DNA of 64,000 bases from RPQJ01 sp963754535 (GCA_963754535.1 CAVWGG010000013.1:1-64000); one strand, 5' to 3'. Positions 52,971-62,418 are shown, numbered from the stretch's first letter. Numbers and translations: made by a program. The notes: generated from the sequence alone by a model not told the origin.

Positions 52971-54188
52971 TTGAGTTCTACCGTCACGACACCGCGTCGA
53001 GTGCTCTCGGGAATGCGTCCGACGGGCAGCCTGCACCTCGGCAACTACCACGGCGCACTGAAGAACTGGACCGAGCTCCAGTACCAGTACGACTGCTATT
53101 TCTTCATTGCCGACTATCACGCGCTCACGACCGGGTACGAAGACACCCGGCATCTCGAGGATTTCGCGTGGCAGATGGTCATCGACTGGCTTGCTGCGGG
53201 ACTGAACCCGGCGGTCTGCACGATGTTCATCCAGTCCCGCGTCCCCGAGCACGCGGAGCTGCACCTGATGCTCTCGATGATCACGCCGCTGGGCTGGCTC
53301 GAGCGCGTGCCGACCTACAAGGACCAGCAGGAGCAGCTCAAGGAAAAGGACCTCGCCACCTACGGGTTCCTGGGTTACCCGCTGCTGCAGAGTGCCGACA
53401 TCCTCCTGTACCGCCCCATGGGCGTGCCGGTCGGCGAGGACCAGGTTGCACACGTCGAAATCACGCGTGAGATCGCGCGCCGGTTCAATTTCATCTTCGG
53501 CCGCGAGCAGGATTTCGAAGCCAAGGCCGAGCGCGCCATCAAGAACCTCGGCAGCAAGAACGCGGCGATCTATCGCGACCTGCGCAAGGGCTACCAGGAG
53601 CAGGGCCAGGACGACGCGCTGACGAAGGCGCACGCGTTGCTCGACGGGAATTCGCGCCTCACGCTGGCCGACCGCGAGCGCCTGCTCGGTTACCTCGAAG
53701 GCACGGGCCGCACGATCCTGACCGAGCCGGAAGCGCTGCTGACCTCGACGCCGAAAGTCACGGGTCTCGACGGCCGCAAGATGTCCAAGTCGTACGGCAA
53801 CACGATCGGCATGCGCGAGGACCCGGACGAAGTCGCGAAGAAGCTCAAGACGATGCAGACCGATCCTGCACGCGTGCGGCGCACCGACCCGGGCAATCCC
53901 GAGAAGTGCCCGGTCTGGGACCTGCACAAGCTCTATTCCGACGGGGACACGCAGCGCTGGGTCGACCAGGGCTGCCGGTCCGCGGGCATCGGCTGCCTCG
54001 AGTGCAAGAAGCCGGTGATCGACAAGATCGTCGAGGAAGTCACGGGCATGCGTCAGCGTGCGCAGGAGTACGAGGACAACCCGGACCTGGTGCACGGCAT
54101 CATCGCGGAAGGCTGCGAGAAAGCGCGCGCGGTCGCGGGCCAGACCCTCGACGACGTTAAGCAGGCGATGGGCCTCGCGTACCGCTGA
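52971..54188 (+). CDS. trpS: Tryptophan--tRNA ligase
   Basis: 405 residues, class I aminoacyl-tRNA synthetase. Signatures are SGMRPTGSLHLGNYHGA (HIGH-type), DYHALTT, YPLLQSADILLY, GEDQVAHVE and KMSKSYGNTI. An inserted helical segment of about 60 residues (ERAIKNLGSK... to TEPEALL) lies before KMSKS, as in a longer proteobacterial TrpRS subgroup. TTG 52971 has AGGGA upstream. It begins a trpS-scpA-scpB cluster. Confidence 0.95.
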   Translation: MSSTVTTPRRVLSGMRPTGSLHLGNYHGALKNWTELQYQYDCYFFIADYHALTTGYEDTRHLEDFAWQMVIDWLAAGLNPAVCTMFIQSRVPEHAELHLMLSMITPLGWLERVPTYKDQQEQLKEKDLATYGFLGYPLLQSADILLYRPMGVPVGEDQVAHVEITREIARRFNFIFGREQDFEAKAERAIKNLGSKNAAIYRDLRKGYQEQGQDDALTKAHALLDGNSRLTLADRERLLGYLEGTGRTILTEPEALLTSTPKVTGLDGRKMSKSYGNTIGMREDPDEVAKKLKTMQTDPARVRRTDPGNPEKCPVWDLHKLYSDGDTQRWVDQGCRSAGIGCLECKKPVIDKIVEEVTGMRQRAQEYEDNPDLVHGIIAEGCEKARAVAGQTLDDVKQAMGLAYR

Positions 54189-54201
54189 GGCAGGACAGCG
54201 C

Positions 54202-55131
54202 ATGACCAAACCCGACCTCAAGTTGATCGAAGGCGGGCTGGGCCACCAGCCGCCGGCCGAGCCGCACGTGCCGGAGACCCACGAGCAGGGCGAGATGCCG
54301 TTCGCCGTGGTCGACGGCGAGCCGGTCACGCAGATGCCGAAGGACCTGTACATCCCGCCGGATGCGCTGCAGGTGTTCCTCGAGGCCTTCGAAGGCCCGC
54401 TCGACCTGCTGCTCTACCTGATCCGGCGGCAGAACCTCGACATCCTCGACATCCCGATCGCGGAGATCACGCGCCAGTACATGTCGTACATCGACGTGAT
54501 GCGCGGCATGCAGCTCGAACTCGCGGGCGAATACCTCGTGATGGCCGCGACGCTGGCCGAGATCAAGTCGCGCATGCTGCTGCCGCGACCGGCGTCGGCC
54601 GGCGAGGAAGAAGCCGACCCACGCGCCGAACTCGTCCGCCGCCTGCAGGAATACGAGCGCTTCAAGCGCGCGGCGCTGGACATCGAGGAACTGCACCGCA
54701 TCGATCGCGACACGTTCCCGGCCTCGGCCGAACTCGTCGAGCGTCGCGTCGTCAGGCTGCAGCCGAACGTCTCGCTGCAGGAGATGCTCGTCGCGCTCAA
54801 GGACGTGATGGGCCGCGCGGAAATGTTCGCGCACCATCACATCAGCCGCGAGCGGCTCTCGGTGCGCCAGCGCATGTCCGAAGTGCTGGGCACGATGCGC
54901 ACGCAGGCGTTCGTGGAGTTCGTCACGCTGTTCCGCGCCGAAGAAGGGCGCATGGGCGTCACCGTCACTTTCATCGCGATCCTCGAGTTGCTCCGCGAGG
55001 GGCTGATCGAGATCGTGCAGTCCGAACCGTATGCGCCGATCCACGTGCGCGCCGGCACTCCCCGCCAGGCGGAACAGATCGACGACATGGATGACCGGGT
55101 CCCGCAGGGCCCGCAAGGCACCGAATCATGA
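54202..55131 (+). CDS. scpA: Segregation and condensation protein A
   Basis: 309 residues, the kleisin of the SMC-ScpAB condensin. After a 50-residue Pro/Glu-rich lead comes VFLEAFEGPLDLLLYLIRRQNLDILDIPI, then EYLVMAATLAEIKSRMLLP and a C-terminal winged helix (VTFIAILELLREGLIEIVQ). ATG 54202 follows trpS by 13 bases and has CAGGA upstream. The stop overlaps the scpB start (ATGA). Confidence 0.94.
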   Translation: MTKPDLKLIEGGLGHQPPAEPHVPETHEQGEMPFAVVDGEPVTQMPKDLYIPPDALQVFLEAFEGPLDLLLYLIRRQNLDILDIPIAEITRQYMSYIDVMRGMQLELAGEYLVMAATLAEIKSRMLLPRPASAGEEEADPRAELVRRLQEYERFKRAALDIEELHRIDRDTFPASAELVERRVVRLQPNVSLQEMLVALKDVMGRAEMFAHHHISRERLSVRQRMSEVLGTMRTQAFVEFVTLFRAEEGRMGVTVTFIAILELLREGLIEIVQSEPYAPIHVRAGTPRQAEQIDDMDDRVPQGPQGTES

Positions 55132-55805
55132 CCCAACACCCCCTGAGCGGCGTCGTCGAGGCCGTGCTGCTGGCTGCCGGCCGCCCCGTGACGATCGAGC
55201 AGTTGCTCGAACTGTTCGACGAGGGGCAGCGCCCGCCGGCCGAAGAAATCGCGGCTGCGCTTGCCGAACTGCAGCAGAGCTACCAGGACCGTGGCGTCGA
55301 ACTGCGCGAGGTCGCGAGTGGCTGGCGCGTGCAGATCCGTCCGCAGCACGCCGATGTCGTTTCCCGCCTGTGGCAGGAACGGCCGAGCCGCTATTCGCGC
55401 GCGCTGCTCGAGACGCTGGCGTTGATTGCCTATCGCCAGCCGATCACGCGTGGCGAGATCGAGGACATTCGCGGCGTCACCGTCAGCACGACGATCATGC
55501 GCACCCTGCACGAGCGCAGCTGGATCCGCGTGGTCGGCCACCGTGAAGTTCCGGGCCGTCCCGAACTGCTCGGCACCACGCGTGAGTTCCTCGACTACTT
55601 CGGCCTGAAGAGCCTCGACGACCTGCCGACGCTGGCCGAGCTGCGCGACCTCGAAGACATCAAGGAGCAGCTCGACCTGCCGGCCGCGATTGCCGCCGCC
55701 GAGGCGGGGCAGGCCGAAGAACCGGCGACGCTCGATGCCGAGGCAGCAACGACCGTCGACGCAGCGGCCGAGGCGTCCGCCGAATCGGACGAGGAATCCC
55801 GTTGA
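55128..55805 (+). CDS. scpB: Segregation and condensation protein B
   Basis: 225 residues: two winged-helix units with VVEAVLLAAGRPVTIEQLLEL, YSRALLETLALIAYRQPITRGEIEDIRGV and LGTTREFLDYFGLKSLDDLP, the ScpB signatures. It dimerises and binds ScpA in the condensin complex. An acidic Ala/Glu-rich tail follows residue ~185. ATG 55128 overlaps scpA; the stop overlaps the next TTG start. Confidence 0.94.
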   Translation: MTQHPLSGVVEAVLLAAGRPVTIEQLLELFDEGQRPPAEEIAAALAELQQSYQDRGVELREVASGWRVQIRPQHADVVSRLWQERPSRYSRALLETLALIAYRQPITRGEIEDIRGVTVSTTIMRTLHERSWIRVVGHREVPGRPELLGTTREFLDYFGLKSLDDLPTLAELRDLEDIKEQLDLPAAIAAAEAGQAEEPATLDAEAATTVDAAAEASAESDEESR

Positions 55806-56632
55806 GCGAACGCCTGCACAAGCTGCTCGCGCAGCACGGCATCGGTTCGCGCCGCCAGGTCGAAGCCTGGATTCGCGAAGGCCGCGTGCTGGTCAACGGC
55901 CGGCCGGCCGAGATCGGTCATGCGTTGCAGCAGGGCGAACGCGTCGTGGTGGATGGCAAGGACGTGACTCGACTGCTCGCCGTGGACCGCAAGCTGCAGG
56001 TCATCCTGTATCACAAGCCCACGGGCGAAATGCTGCGCAGCCGTGCGGGCGACGATCGCGAAAGCGTCGAGATGAACCTGCCCGCGCTGCATGCGGGTCG
56101 CTGGGTGGCGGTCAACGCCCTCGGCTTTGGCGAAGACGGCCTGCTGATCCTGTCGAGCGAAGGAAAGTTCGCCCTGGCAATCGCCCGCCACAACCACGAG
56201 ATTCCGGTCGAGTACCGCGTGCGCGCGTTGCGACCGAGCCAGGAAGAACCGTGGCCCGAAATGCCGACGGCCGTCGACGTGGAAGGGCAGACGGTCACAT
56301 TCAGTGCCGTCGAGCCTTCGGGCCCCAGCGGCACCAACATGTGGTTCAGGGTCGCGAGCGACCGCACCTTGCCGCGCGGTGCGATCCGCGCGTTGTTCGA
56401 TTCGGCGGGCCTCAAGATCAGCCGCACGATGCTGGTGAAGTGGGGCCCGATCGCCTTGCCGCGCGACCTGCCGCGAGGCCGCTCGCGCGCGCTCGAAGGG
56501 GCGGAACTCGATCCTCTCTACACGCTGGCGGGTCGCGATCGCGGCGACACCGGCCTCAAGCCGCGGCCGCGACCGCGGCCGGCCCCCGACCGCCGCAAGA
56601 AATCTACTGCGCGTCGAAGCGGCAACCGGTAA
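55802..56632 (+). CDS. RluB-like S4/pseudouridine-synthase homologue, catalytic motif lost
   Basis: 276 residues. The S4 RNA-binding domain (residues 1-60) is normal (LHKLLAQHGIGSRRQVEAWIREGRVLVNG). In the synthase domain the universal GRLDxxT motif is replaced by NALGFGE (residues 105-111), so the catalytic Asp aligns with Gly108, and the later GRNREVRR-type loop reads DRTLPRGAIRA. It ends with a basic Arg/Pro/Lys tail. The usual member of this position is RluB, which modifies 23S rRNA. Here the enzyme appears inactive but the gene is intact and overlaps scpB, so it may have a binding-only role. TTG 55802 start. Confidence 0.8.
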   Translation: MSERLHKLLAQHGIGSRRQVEAWIREGRVLVNGRPAEIGHALQQGERVVVDGKDVTRLLAVDRKLQVILYHKPTGEMLRSRAGDDRESVEMNLPALHAGRWVAVNALGFGEDGLLILSSEGKFALAIARHNHEIPVEYRVRALRPSQEEPWPEMPTAVDVEGQTVTFSAVEPSGPSGTNMWFRVASDRTLPRGAIRALFDSAGLKISRTMLVKWGPIALPRDLPRGRSRALEGAELDPLYTLAGRDRGDTGLKPRPRPRPAPDRRKKSTARRSGNR

Positions 56633-57389
56633 CGCCCCGGCTGTCGGGTCCCAGCAGATACAGGAACGGCGCGAGCACGGCTTCGGGCCGGGTGAGTTGT
56701 TCCGCGTCTTCGCCCGGATACGCCTTGGCACGCATCGGTGAGCGCACGGCGCCGGGGTTGACGCTGTTCGAGCGGATCGGCGAGTCCGTCGCCAGCTCAT
56801 CCGCCAGCACCTGCATCAGTCCTTCGTCGGCGAACTTCGATACGGCATACGCGCCCCAGTACGCGCGACCCTTGATCGACACGCCACTCGTGGTGAAGAC
56901 GATCGAGGCGTCCGTCGACTTGCCCAGCAGCGGCAGCAGGATCTTCGTCAGGATGAAGGGTGCGTTGACGTTGACGTGCATCACCTTGAGCCACGTCGGC
57001 ACGTCGTAGTGCGCAATCGGCGAGCGGTCGCCAAGGATTCCGCCCACCTGGGCGAGGCCGTCGAGCCGGCCGAACTCGCCGCCGATGGCATCGGCCAACG
57101 TGTCGTACGCGGCCGCGTCGGCTTTCTCGAAGTCGAGCGGTGCGATGGACGGTCGCGGACCGCCTTGCGCGACGATCGAATCGTAGACTTTCTCCAGTTT
57201 CTTCACCGAGCGGCCGCTCAGGATCACCCGGGCGCCCAACCGCGCGCAGGCCTGGGCGAGCGCGCCGCCGATGCTGCCACTGGCGCCCGTGACCAGGATG
57301 ATCCGGTCGGCAAGCAGGTTGTCGGCCGGTGTGTATTGGCGAAGTTCGGCGGAGGTGGGCGCGGGCATCGGTGCTCCGTGGCGATTCAT
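56604..57389 (-). CDS. SDR-family oxidoreductase (YciK-like)
   Basis: 261 residues, classical short-chain dehydrogenase: VTGASGSIGGALA (Rossmann), NVNAPF in place of the common NAG-loop follow-on, and the YAVSK catalytic pair with the upstream serine in TTSGVSIKGRAYWGAYAVSK. Closest pattern is YciK. The substrate is unknown. The 3' end overlaps the RluB-like gene by 29 bases convergently. Last gene of the minus-strand operon. Confidence 0.85.
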   Translation of the reverse strand: MNRHGAPMPAPTSAELRQYTPADNLLADRIILVTGASGSIGGALAQACARLGARVILSGRSVKKLEKVYDSIVAQGGPRPSIAPLDFEKADAAAYDTLADAIGGEFGRLDGLAQVGGILGDRSPIAHYDVPTWLKVMHVNVNAPFILTKILLPLLGKSTDASIVFTTSGVSIKGRAYWGAYAVSKFADEGLMQVLADELATDSPIRSNSVNPGAVRSPMRAKAYPGEDAEQLTRPEAVLAPFLYLLGPDSRGVTGCRFDAQ

Positions 57390-57395
57390 GAGTGT

Positions 57396-58226
57396 TCAGG
57401 CATGCCGAACGGCTGTGCGCCATGCGGTCCAGAGTTTCGACCACGGTGACACTTCTGCGCGAGTGCGGATCGCGCCTCGAGTCGTGTCGATACGGTCGAG
57501 CAGTCGCGAGTGCAGTGCGGCCAGTACCAGGCCCTGGCGCTGGGCGATGCGTTCGTCCCGGTTCAGCAGAGTTTCCAGCGAGGCCAGCTGGCGCTGCAAG
57601 CGCTCCTTCTCACGCCCGAGCACGCCGACGAGGCCGGCCGGAGCCGGGTCGTCGAGCACGTGCGCGGGATGCACCCCGGCCTGCTCGAGCTGGTCCAGCG
57701 GCAGACGCAGGCGGCCGGCGGCGACCTCCGTGTGCAGGTCGCGCAGTGATTCAACGCCGGCGATGGAATCACCCAGCCTGCGCGCGAAATCGAGTTCCGC
57801 GGCGGTGATGGCGCGGGGCCGGCTCGAGGCCGCGGCTGCCAGTGACTGCACGGAGCCGCTCGAACGAAACGCCAGCGCGGCCACCTCGTCGGCATCGTTG
57901 AGGGCAATGCGCGCCATGTCGATGTCGGCGGCCACCATCACCTCGTGCAGCAGCGCCACGTCGGCGCCGGCCTCGCGCAATGGCAACAGGCCCCGCGTCA
58001 CCGGATGCTCGGGCCGTCCGGCCAGCAGTCGATCGACTTCACCGCGCCACCACTGGAGCCGCGTGTGGGAGGCATCGTGACTCGTCGCACGGACGGTATC
58101 CCGGATCTCCGCTTCGAAAGCATAGAGCGCGTTGAGCAGCGGCCGCGCCGGCTCGGGCGCGTAGAGCACGGCGAAATACCGCAGCGAACCCGGTGGGGTC
58201 CCGCGCTGCAACGGATCGTCCGTCAT
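57396..58226 (-). CDS. Squalene/phytoene synthase family protein
   Basis: 276 residues of the trans-isoprenyl diphosphate synthase head-to-head family. Visible signs are RLQWWRGEVDRLL..GRPEHPVTRGL and a second Asp region DSIAGVESLRDLHTEVAAGRLRLP. The canonical DXXXD metal clusters are weak, which places it nearer the NDUFAF6-like group than true squalene synthase. Neighbour ubiG suggests a quinone or membrane link, but function is uncertain. Overlaps the rmuC stop. Confidence 0.72.
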   Translation of the reverse strand: MTDDPLQRGTPPGSLRYFAVLYAPEPARPLLNALYAFEAEIRDTVRATSHDASHTRLQWWRGEVDRLLAGRPEHPVTRGLLPLREAGADVALLHEVMVAADIDMARIALNDADEVAALAFRSSGSVQSLAAAASSRPRAITAAELDFARRLGDSIAGVESLRDLHTEVAAGRLRLPLDQLEQAGVHPAHVLDDPAPAGLVGVLGREKERLQRQLASLETLLNRDERIAQRQGLVLAALHSRLLDRIDTTRGAIRTRAEVSPWSKLWTAWRTAVRHA

Positions 58227-59530
58227 CGCTCGGTCGTCTCGTCCTGGTCCGCGGTCGGGGGGGATTCTGCGGGCGCATCGGCAATGACCGCGCGCGCGAG
58301 TTTTTCGATCGGCGCGAGCTCCTCGATTTCCTTCGCCGGACGCAAGCCGAGTTCAGTGAACTTCCGCGCACCGGGCAGCACCTGTCGCTCGAGTGAACCG
58401 ACCGCGGCGTTGTACGCCTCGACGCTCTGGCCCAGCGTCCGCCCCACCTTCGAGATGTGCGTGGTGAACGTGGCGAGCCGCTTGTACATGTCCTCGCCGA
58501 GTTCCTGGATGCGCAGCGCGTTCTCCGCCAGCGCGTTCTGGCGCCAGCCATAGGCGACCGCTTTCAGCAGCGCCACGAAGCTGGTCGGCGTCGCGATGAT
58601 CACGTGCTGCCGGATCGCGTCTTCGAGCAACGACGGCACTTCGGCCACCGCCGCGCTCAGGAACTGGTCTCCCGGGATGAACAGCACGACGAAGTCGGGG
58701 CTCTGCTCGAACTGCGACCAGTACGCCTTCTGCGACAGTTGCCGCACGCGTTCCTGCACGGCCACGGCATGGCGGCGCAGGGCGACGTCGCGGTCTTCGT
58801 CGGTGGTGGCCTCCGCGGCCGTGAGGTAAGCATCGAGCGGTGTCTTGACGTCGACCACGATCTGCCGGCCATCGGGCATGTTCACGATCATGTCGGGGCG
58901 CAGCGACCCGTCCTCGCCCGGCACGTGGACCTGTTCGAAGAAATCGCAGCGCTCGACCATGCCTGCCAGTTCGGCCAGCCGTCGCAGCGTCATTTCGCCC
59001 CATTGGCCACGCACCTCGGGCCGACGCAGGGCGGTGACGAGGTTGCGGGTCTCGCGCTGGAGCGTGACCTGGCCGAGCGCGACGCTCTCGATCGAACTGC
59101 GCAGGGCCCCGAAGCTTTCCGCGCGTTCCTTCTCGATGCGGGCGATCTGTTCGTGCGTTTTCTGCAGCGCTTCGCGCACGGGTGCCAACAGTGACTCGAC
59201 AGCCTTCTCGCGTTCCGTGAGATTGCGGAGCGCGACTTCCTGCTGCTGGCCGAGGGTCTGGCGCGCGAGTTGCAGGAACACCTCGTTGTTGCCGCGCAGC
59301 GCCTGGCCAGCCACCGAGTCGAAGCCGCTGCGCAGGCGCTGCAGCGCCATGTCGAGCGCCTGGTCGCGTTCCGTGGCGACATCGGCGGCCGATTTGAGTG
59401 ACGCCTCGGCTGTCGCCAGCCGGACTTCGGCCTCGTGGGTCCTGCGACGCGCAATGAGCCAGCCGATGAGCAGGCCGAACGCGAGCCCGAGCGCCGCAAG
59501 CACGAAGGACTGGGGGCTGAGTTCGATCAT
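58223..59530 (-). CDS. rmuC: DNA recombination protein RmuC
   Basis: 435 residues: an N-terminal membrane helix (about 8-28), a long coiled coil (~30-180), and the RmuC nuclease-like core with RGQWGEMTLRRLAELAGM, RPDMIVNMPDGRQIVVDVKTPLDAYL and FIPGDQFLSAAV. The E.N.DVK-type residues fit a restriction-endonuclease fold. It limits DNA inversions in E. coli. ATG 59530 is the first start with the membrane helix. Coupled to gph and the synthase gene. Confidence 0.92.
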   Translation of the reverse strand: MIELSPQSFVLAALGLAFGLLIGWLIARRRTHEAEVRLATAEASLKSAADVATERDQALDMALQRLRSGFDSVAGQALRGNNEVFLQLARQTLGQQQEVALRNLTEREKAVESLLAPVREALQKTHEQIARIEKERAESFGALRSSIESVALGQVTLQRETRNLVTALRRPEVRGQWGEMTLRRLAELAGMVERCDFFEQVHVPGEDGSLRPDMIVNMPDGRQIVVDVKTPLDAYLTAAEATTDEDRDVALRRHAVAVQERVRQLSQKAYWSQFEQSPDFVVLFIPGDQFLSAAVAEVPSLLEDAIRQHVIIATPTSFVALLKAVAYGWRQNALAENALRIQELGEDMYKRLATFTTHISKVGRTLGQSVEAYNAAVGSLERQVLPGARKFTELGLRPAKEIEELAPIEKLARAVIADAPAESPPTADQDETTER

Positions 59531-60210
59531 GAGGCGGCCATTGGGTCGAGGTGCCGCAGCGTCAACCAGTCCATCACGTCCTCGGGCCGCTCGATGATGC
59601 CGTGGGCGTTCCACGTTTCCGGATGATCGTGCTCCGCGAGGTAACCCCAGCCCGCAACCACCGTCTGCATGCCTGCCGCGCGTCCCGCCACGATGTCGCG
59701 CTCGGCGTCGCCCACGTAGACGCAGTGATCCGGGGACACCCCGGTCACGGCAGCGGCGTGCAGCAAGGGCAGGGGATGCGGCTTGCGCTCGTTGACGGTG
59801 TCGCCGCTGACCACGCAGCAGGCGCGCCTGGCCAGGTCGAGTTGCTCCAGCAGTGGGTTGGTGAGCCAGCCCGGCTTGTTCGTCACGATGCCCCAGGGCA
59901 GGCCTTCGACCTCGAAGGCTGCGAGCACCGGCTCGAGGCCCGCGAACAGCCGGGTGCCGGCGGCAAGGTTCTCGGAGTAGATCGCCAGGAACCGCTGGCG
60001 CAGTCGCTCGAACTCGTCGCCATGAGCCGATGGGAAACCCACCGTGACCAATCGCACCGCGCCATGCGACACGGACGATCGCGCAGCGCTGAACGGCAGC
60101 GGCTCGAGGCCTTCTTCCTGCCGCAGCAGGTTGAGCGCGCCGATCATGTCCGGCGCAGTGTCGAGCAGCGTGCCGTCGAGATCGAACAGTATGGCGTGGG
60201 CGCGCGTCAT
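59527..60210 (-). CDS. gph: HAD-family phosphatase (phosphoglycolate phosphatase-like)
   Basis: 227 residues. HAD motifs: ILFDLDGTLLDTAPDM, VTNKPGW, KPHPLPLLHAA and YVGDAERDIVAGRAAGM. It is most like Gph, which removes 2-phosphoglycolate formed from DNA-end repair. Position between ubiG and rmuC is the common ubiG-gph pairing of gammaproteobacteria. ATG overlaps the ubiG stop. Confidence 0.9.
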   Translation of the reverse strand: MTRAHAILFDLDGTLLDTAPDMIGALNLLRQEEGLEPLPFSAARSSVSHGAVRLVTVGFPSAHGDEFERLRQRFLAIYSENLAAGTRLFAGLEPVLAAFEVEGLPWGIVTNKPGWLTNPLLEQLDLARRACCVVSGDTVNERKPHPLPLLHAAAVTGVSPDHCVYVGDAERDIVAGRAAGMQTVVAGWGYLAEHDHPETWNAHGIIERPEDVMDWLTLRHLDPMAAS

Positions 60211-60950
60211 GCGTGCGCGTTCGGCGTTGCGCGCCGCAGGTGCACGAGGTAGTTGACGCTTGCGTCCATCGTCAGCCGCGTCCTGCGCGTGAACGGATCG
60301 TAATCGAGGCCGGCGATGTCGATGACGGTGAGCCCGGCCTCACGCGACCACTGCCTGAGTTCGGACGGGCGGATGAATTTGTCGTACGTATGCGTGCCGG
60401 CCGGCAGCAAGCGCAGCACGTACTCGGCACCGAGAATGGCCATGGCGTACGCCTTCATGGTCCGGTTCAGCGTCGAGACGAACACGTGGCCGTCCGGCTT
60501 CACGAGCCGCCCGAGCGCGTCGATGACCGAGGTGGGATCGGGCACGTGCTCGAGCATTTCCATGCACGTGACGACGTCGTATTCCCCGGCATGGGCTGCG
60601 GCATGCGACTCGGCCGCGTCGAGCACGTAGTTCACCTGGACGCCGGCTTCGAGCGCATGCAGCTTTGCCACCTGCAGCAGGTCGTCGGCGAGGTCGAGCC
60701 CCGTGACCAGCGCACCTTGGCGCGCCATCGCTTCGGCCAGCAGGCCGCCGCCGCAGCCGACGTCGAGTACCTTCAGCCCGGCCAGGTCCCCGGCGCGTTC
60801 GACGTACTGCAGTCGCACGGGATTCAGGTCGTGCAACGGACGCATCTCACCCTGCGGATCCCACCAGCGACTGGCGGCCGCTTCGAAGCGGGCGATTTCG
60901 GCGGGATCGACGTTGCCGTGTTCGTTGACGTGTTCAGGGGCTGCCGGCAT
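60207..60950 (-). CDS. ubiG: Ubiquinone biosynthesis O-methyltransferase UbiG
   Basis: 247 residues: VDPAEIARFEAAASRWWDPQGEMRPLHDLNPVR at the start (typical UbiG), the SAM motif VLDVGCGGGLLAEAMARQGA, and TCMEMLEHVPDP. It performs both O-methylations of ubiquinone synthesis. ATG 60950 (or GTG 60953) overlaps the stop of the upstream hydrolase gene. Ubiquinone use fits an aerobic gammaproteobacterium. Confidence 0.95.
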   Translation of the reverse strand: MPAAPEHVNEHGNVDPAEIARFEAAASRWWDPQGEMRPLHDLNPVRLQYVERAGDLAGLKVLDVGCGGGLLAEAMARQGALVTGLDLADDLLQVAKLHALEAGVQVNYVLDAAESHAAAHAGEYDVVTCMEMLEHVPDPTSVIDALGRLVKPDGHVFVSTLNRTMKAYAMAILGAEYVLRLLPAGTHTYDKFIRPSELRQWSREAGLTVIDIAGLDYDPFTRRTRLTMDASVNYLVHLRRATPNAHA

Positions 60951-62284
60951 CACTCATTACTCCCGCCATGCGCGGCATCGAACCGGGTACGCCACGCGTC
61001 GGCCCGTTCGAGCACGGATTCTTCGTCGATGTAACGCAACGCGCCGGCCGCGAAGACGCGGCGGCCCGCCACCCAGGTGTCGGTGACCTGCCGCGAACTG
61101 CACGCATAGACCAGTGCAGCCTCGACGTCGTGCACTGGCCAGCTGCCGGGCGTGCGCAGGTTGACGCAGCAGAGGTCGGCCCACTTGCCCGCGACGAGAC
61201 TGCCCGTGCTGTCGCCGAGCCCGAGCACGCGCGCGCCTTCGAGCGTTGCCATCCGGAGCAGGTCACGGGCCACGAGCGCACCGGGCCTCGCGCTGACACC
61301 GGCGGCGAGCAGGCCGGCGGTGCGCATCTCTGACAGCACATCGAGGTCGTTGTTGGATGCGGCCCCATCCGTGCCCAGCGCCACGCGCACGCCGCGCCCG
61401 AGCAGGTCCGCGCTGGGGCACACGCCGCTGCCGAGCTTGAGGTTCGATTCGGGGCAATGCACGACGGCGGCGCCACAGGCGGCAATCGCGTCGATATCCG
61501 CCGGCGACAGTTGCGTGCCGTGCACCGCCACCAGCAACGGGCTCGCGAACCCGAGGCGCACCAGCCGGTCCAGCGGACGCGCGCCGTGCCGGGCGATGCT
61601 CTCTGCGACTTCCCACGCTGACTCGTGCACGGGCAGGGCCACCGGAATTTCGAGTTCGTCGGCGAGCCTTCGCACCCGGGCCAGGGTGGCGTCGTCCAGC
61701 TCATGCGATGGTTCGAGCGCGAAGTGCGTGGCCACCAGCGCATCGCCACGGTAGTCGTCCCGCAGCGCCATGCCTTTTTCGATGTATTCGTTGGCGTCGG
61801 CCGCCCAGCGCGACGCGGCCTGTTCCACCACGAGGCCAACGCTGACGCGGATGTGCGCGTCGGCCGCTGCGCGTGCGACCACTTCGGGCCAGAGCTGCAT
61901 GTCGGCAAAGCAGGTGACGCCGCCGCGCAGCATTTCCGCGATGGCGAGTTCCGTGCCGTCGCGTACGTACTCCGGGTCGACCCAACGTCGTTCGATCGGC
62001 GCGATCGCGTCCTGCAGCCACGGCGCCAGCGGCAGGTTTTCGGCCCGGCCGCGCAACAGCGTCATGGCGGCATGCGTGTGCGCATTGACCAGTCCAGGCA
62101 GGATCGCGTGCTGCGGACGTTCGACGAGTTCGGCGGGCGAGTAGGTGGCGAGCGCCTCGGCGGTGGGCAGCACGGCGACGATGCGTCCCGCGCGCATCGC
62201 CACCGAATGGTCGGCGAGCACGGTGCCGTCGGGTTCGACGGGGAGCACCCAGCGGGCGCAAACGAGCGTGTCTACCGGCTCCAT
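60950..62284 (-). CDS. TRZ/ATZ-type amidohydrolase (MtaD/SsnA-like deaminase)
   Basis: 444 residues, amidohydrolase TIM barrel. Metal ligands: PGLVNAHTHAAMTLLRG, the His in VALPVHESAWEV, VHGTQLSP and GTDGAASNNDLD. The family includes 5-methylthioadenosine/S-adenosylhomocysteine deaminase, and the pattern next to ubiG is common in gammaproteobacteria. The usual PHAPYT substrate loop reads LEPSHELDD here, so the substrate may differ. First gene of a six-gene minus-strand operon. Confidence 0.85.
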   Translation of the reverse strand: MEPVDTLVCARWVLPVEPDGTVLADHSVAMRAGRIVAVLPTAEALATYSPAELVERPQHAILPGLVNAHTHAAMTLLRGRAENLPLAPWLQDAIAPIERRWVDPEYVRDGTELAIAEMLRGGVTCFADMQLWPEVVARAAADAHIRVSVGLVVEQAASRWAADANEYIEKGMALRDDYRGDALVATHFALEPSHELDDATLARVRRLADELEIPVALPVHESAWEVAESIARHGARPLDRLVRLGFASPLLVAVHGTQLSPADIDAIAACGAAVVHCPESNLKLGSGVCPSADLLGRGVRVALGTDGAASNNDLDVLSEMRTAGLLAAGVSARPGALVARDLLRMATLEGARVLGLGDSTGSLVAGKWADLCCVNLRTPGSWPVHDVEAALVYACSSRQVTDTWVAGRRVFAAGALRYIDEESVLERADAWRTRFDAAHGGSNE

Positions 62285-62418
62285 TCAGGGTCTCGCGGAT
62301 CGGGGCCCGCAGTATACCGGGCGCAGCCCAACCGTACCGGCCAGGACCGCCCGTGGGAGGGCGTTGAGCGGGCTCGTCGTGGTATCCTTGCGGATCGTTT
62401 TTGGGCAAAACGGATCCC

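Noticed and set aside
62364..62388. TTGAGC/TATCCT as a gyrA promoter
   Set aside because: The spacer would be 13 bases, too short for a sigma-70 promoter.
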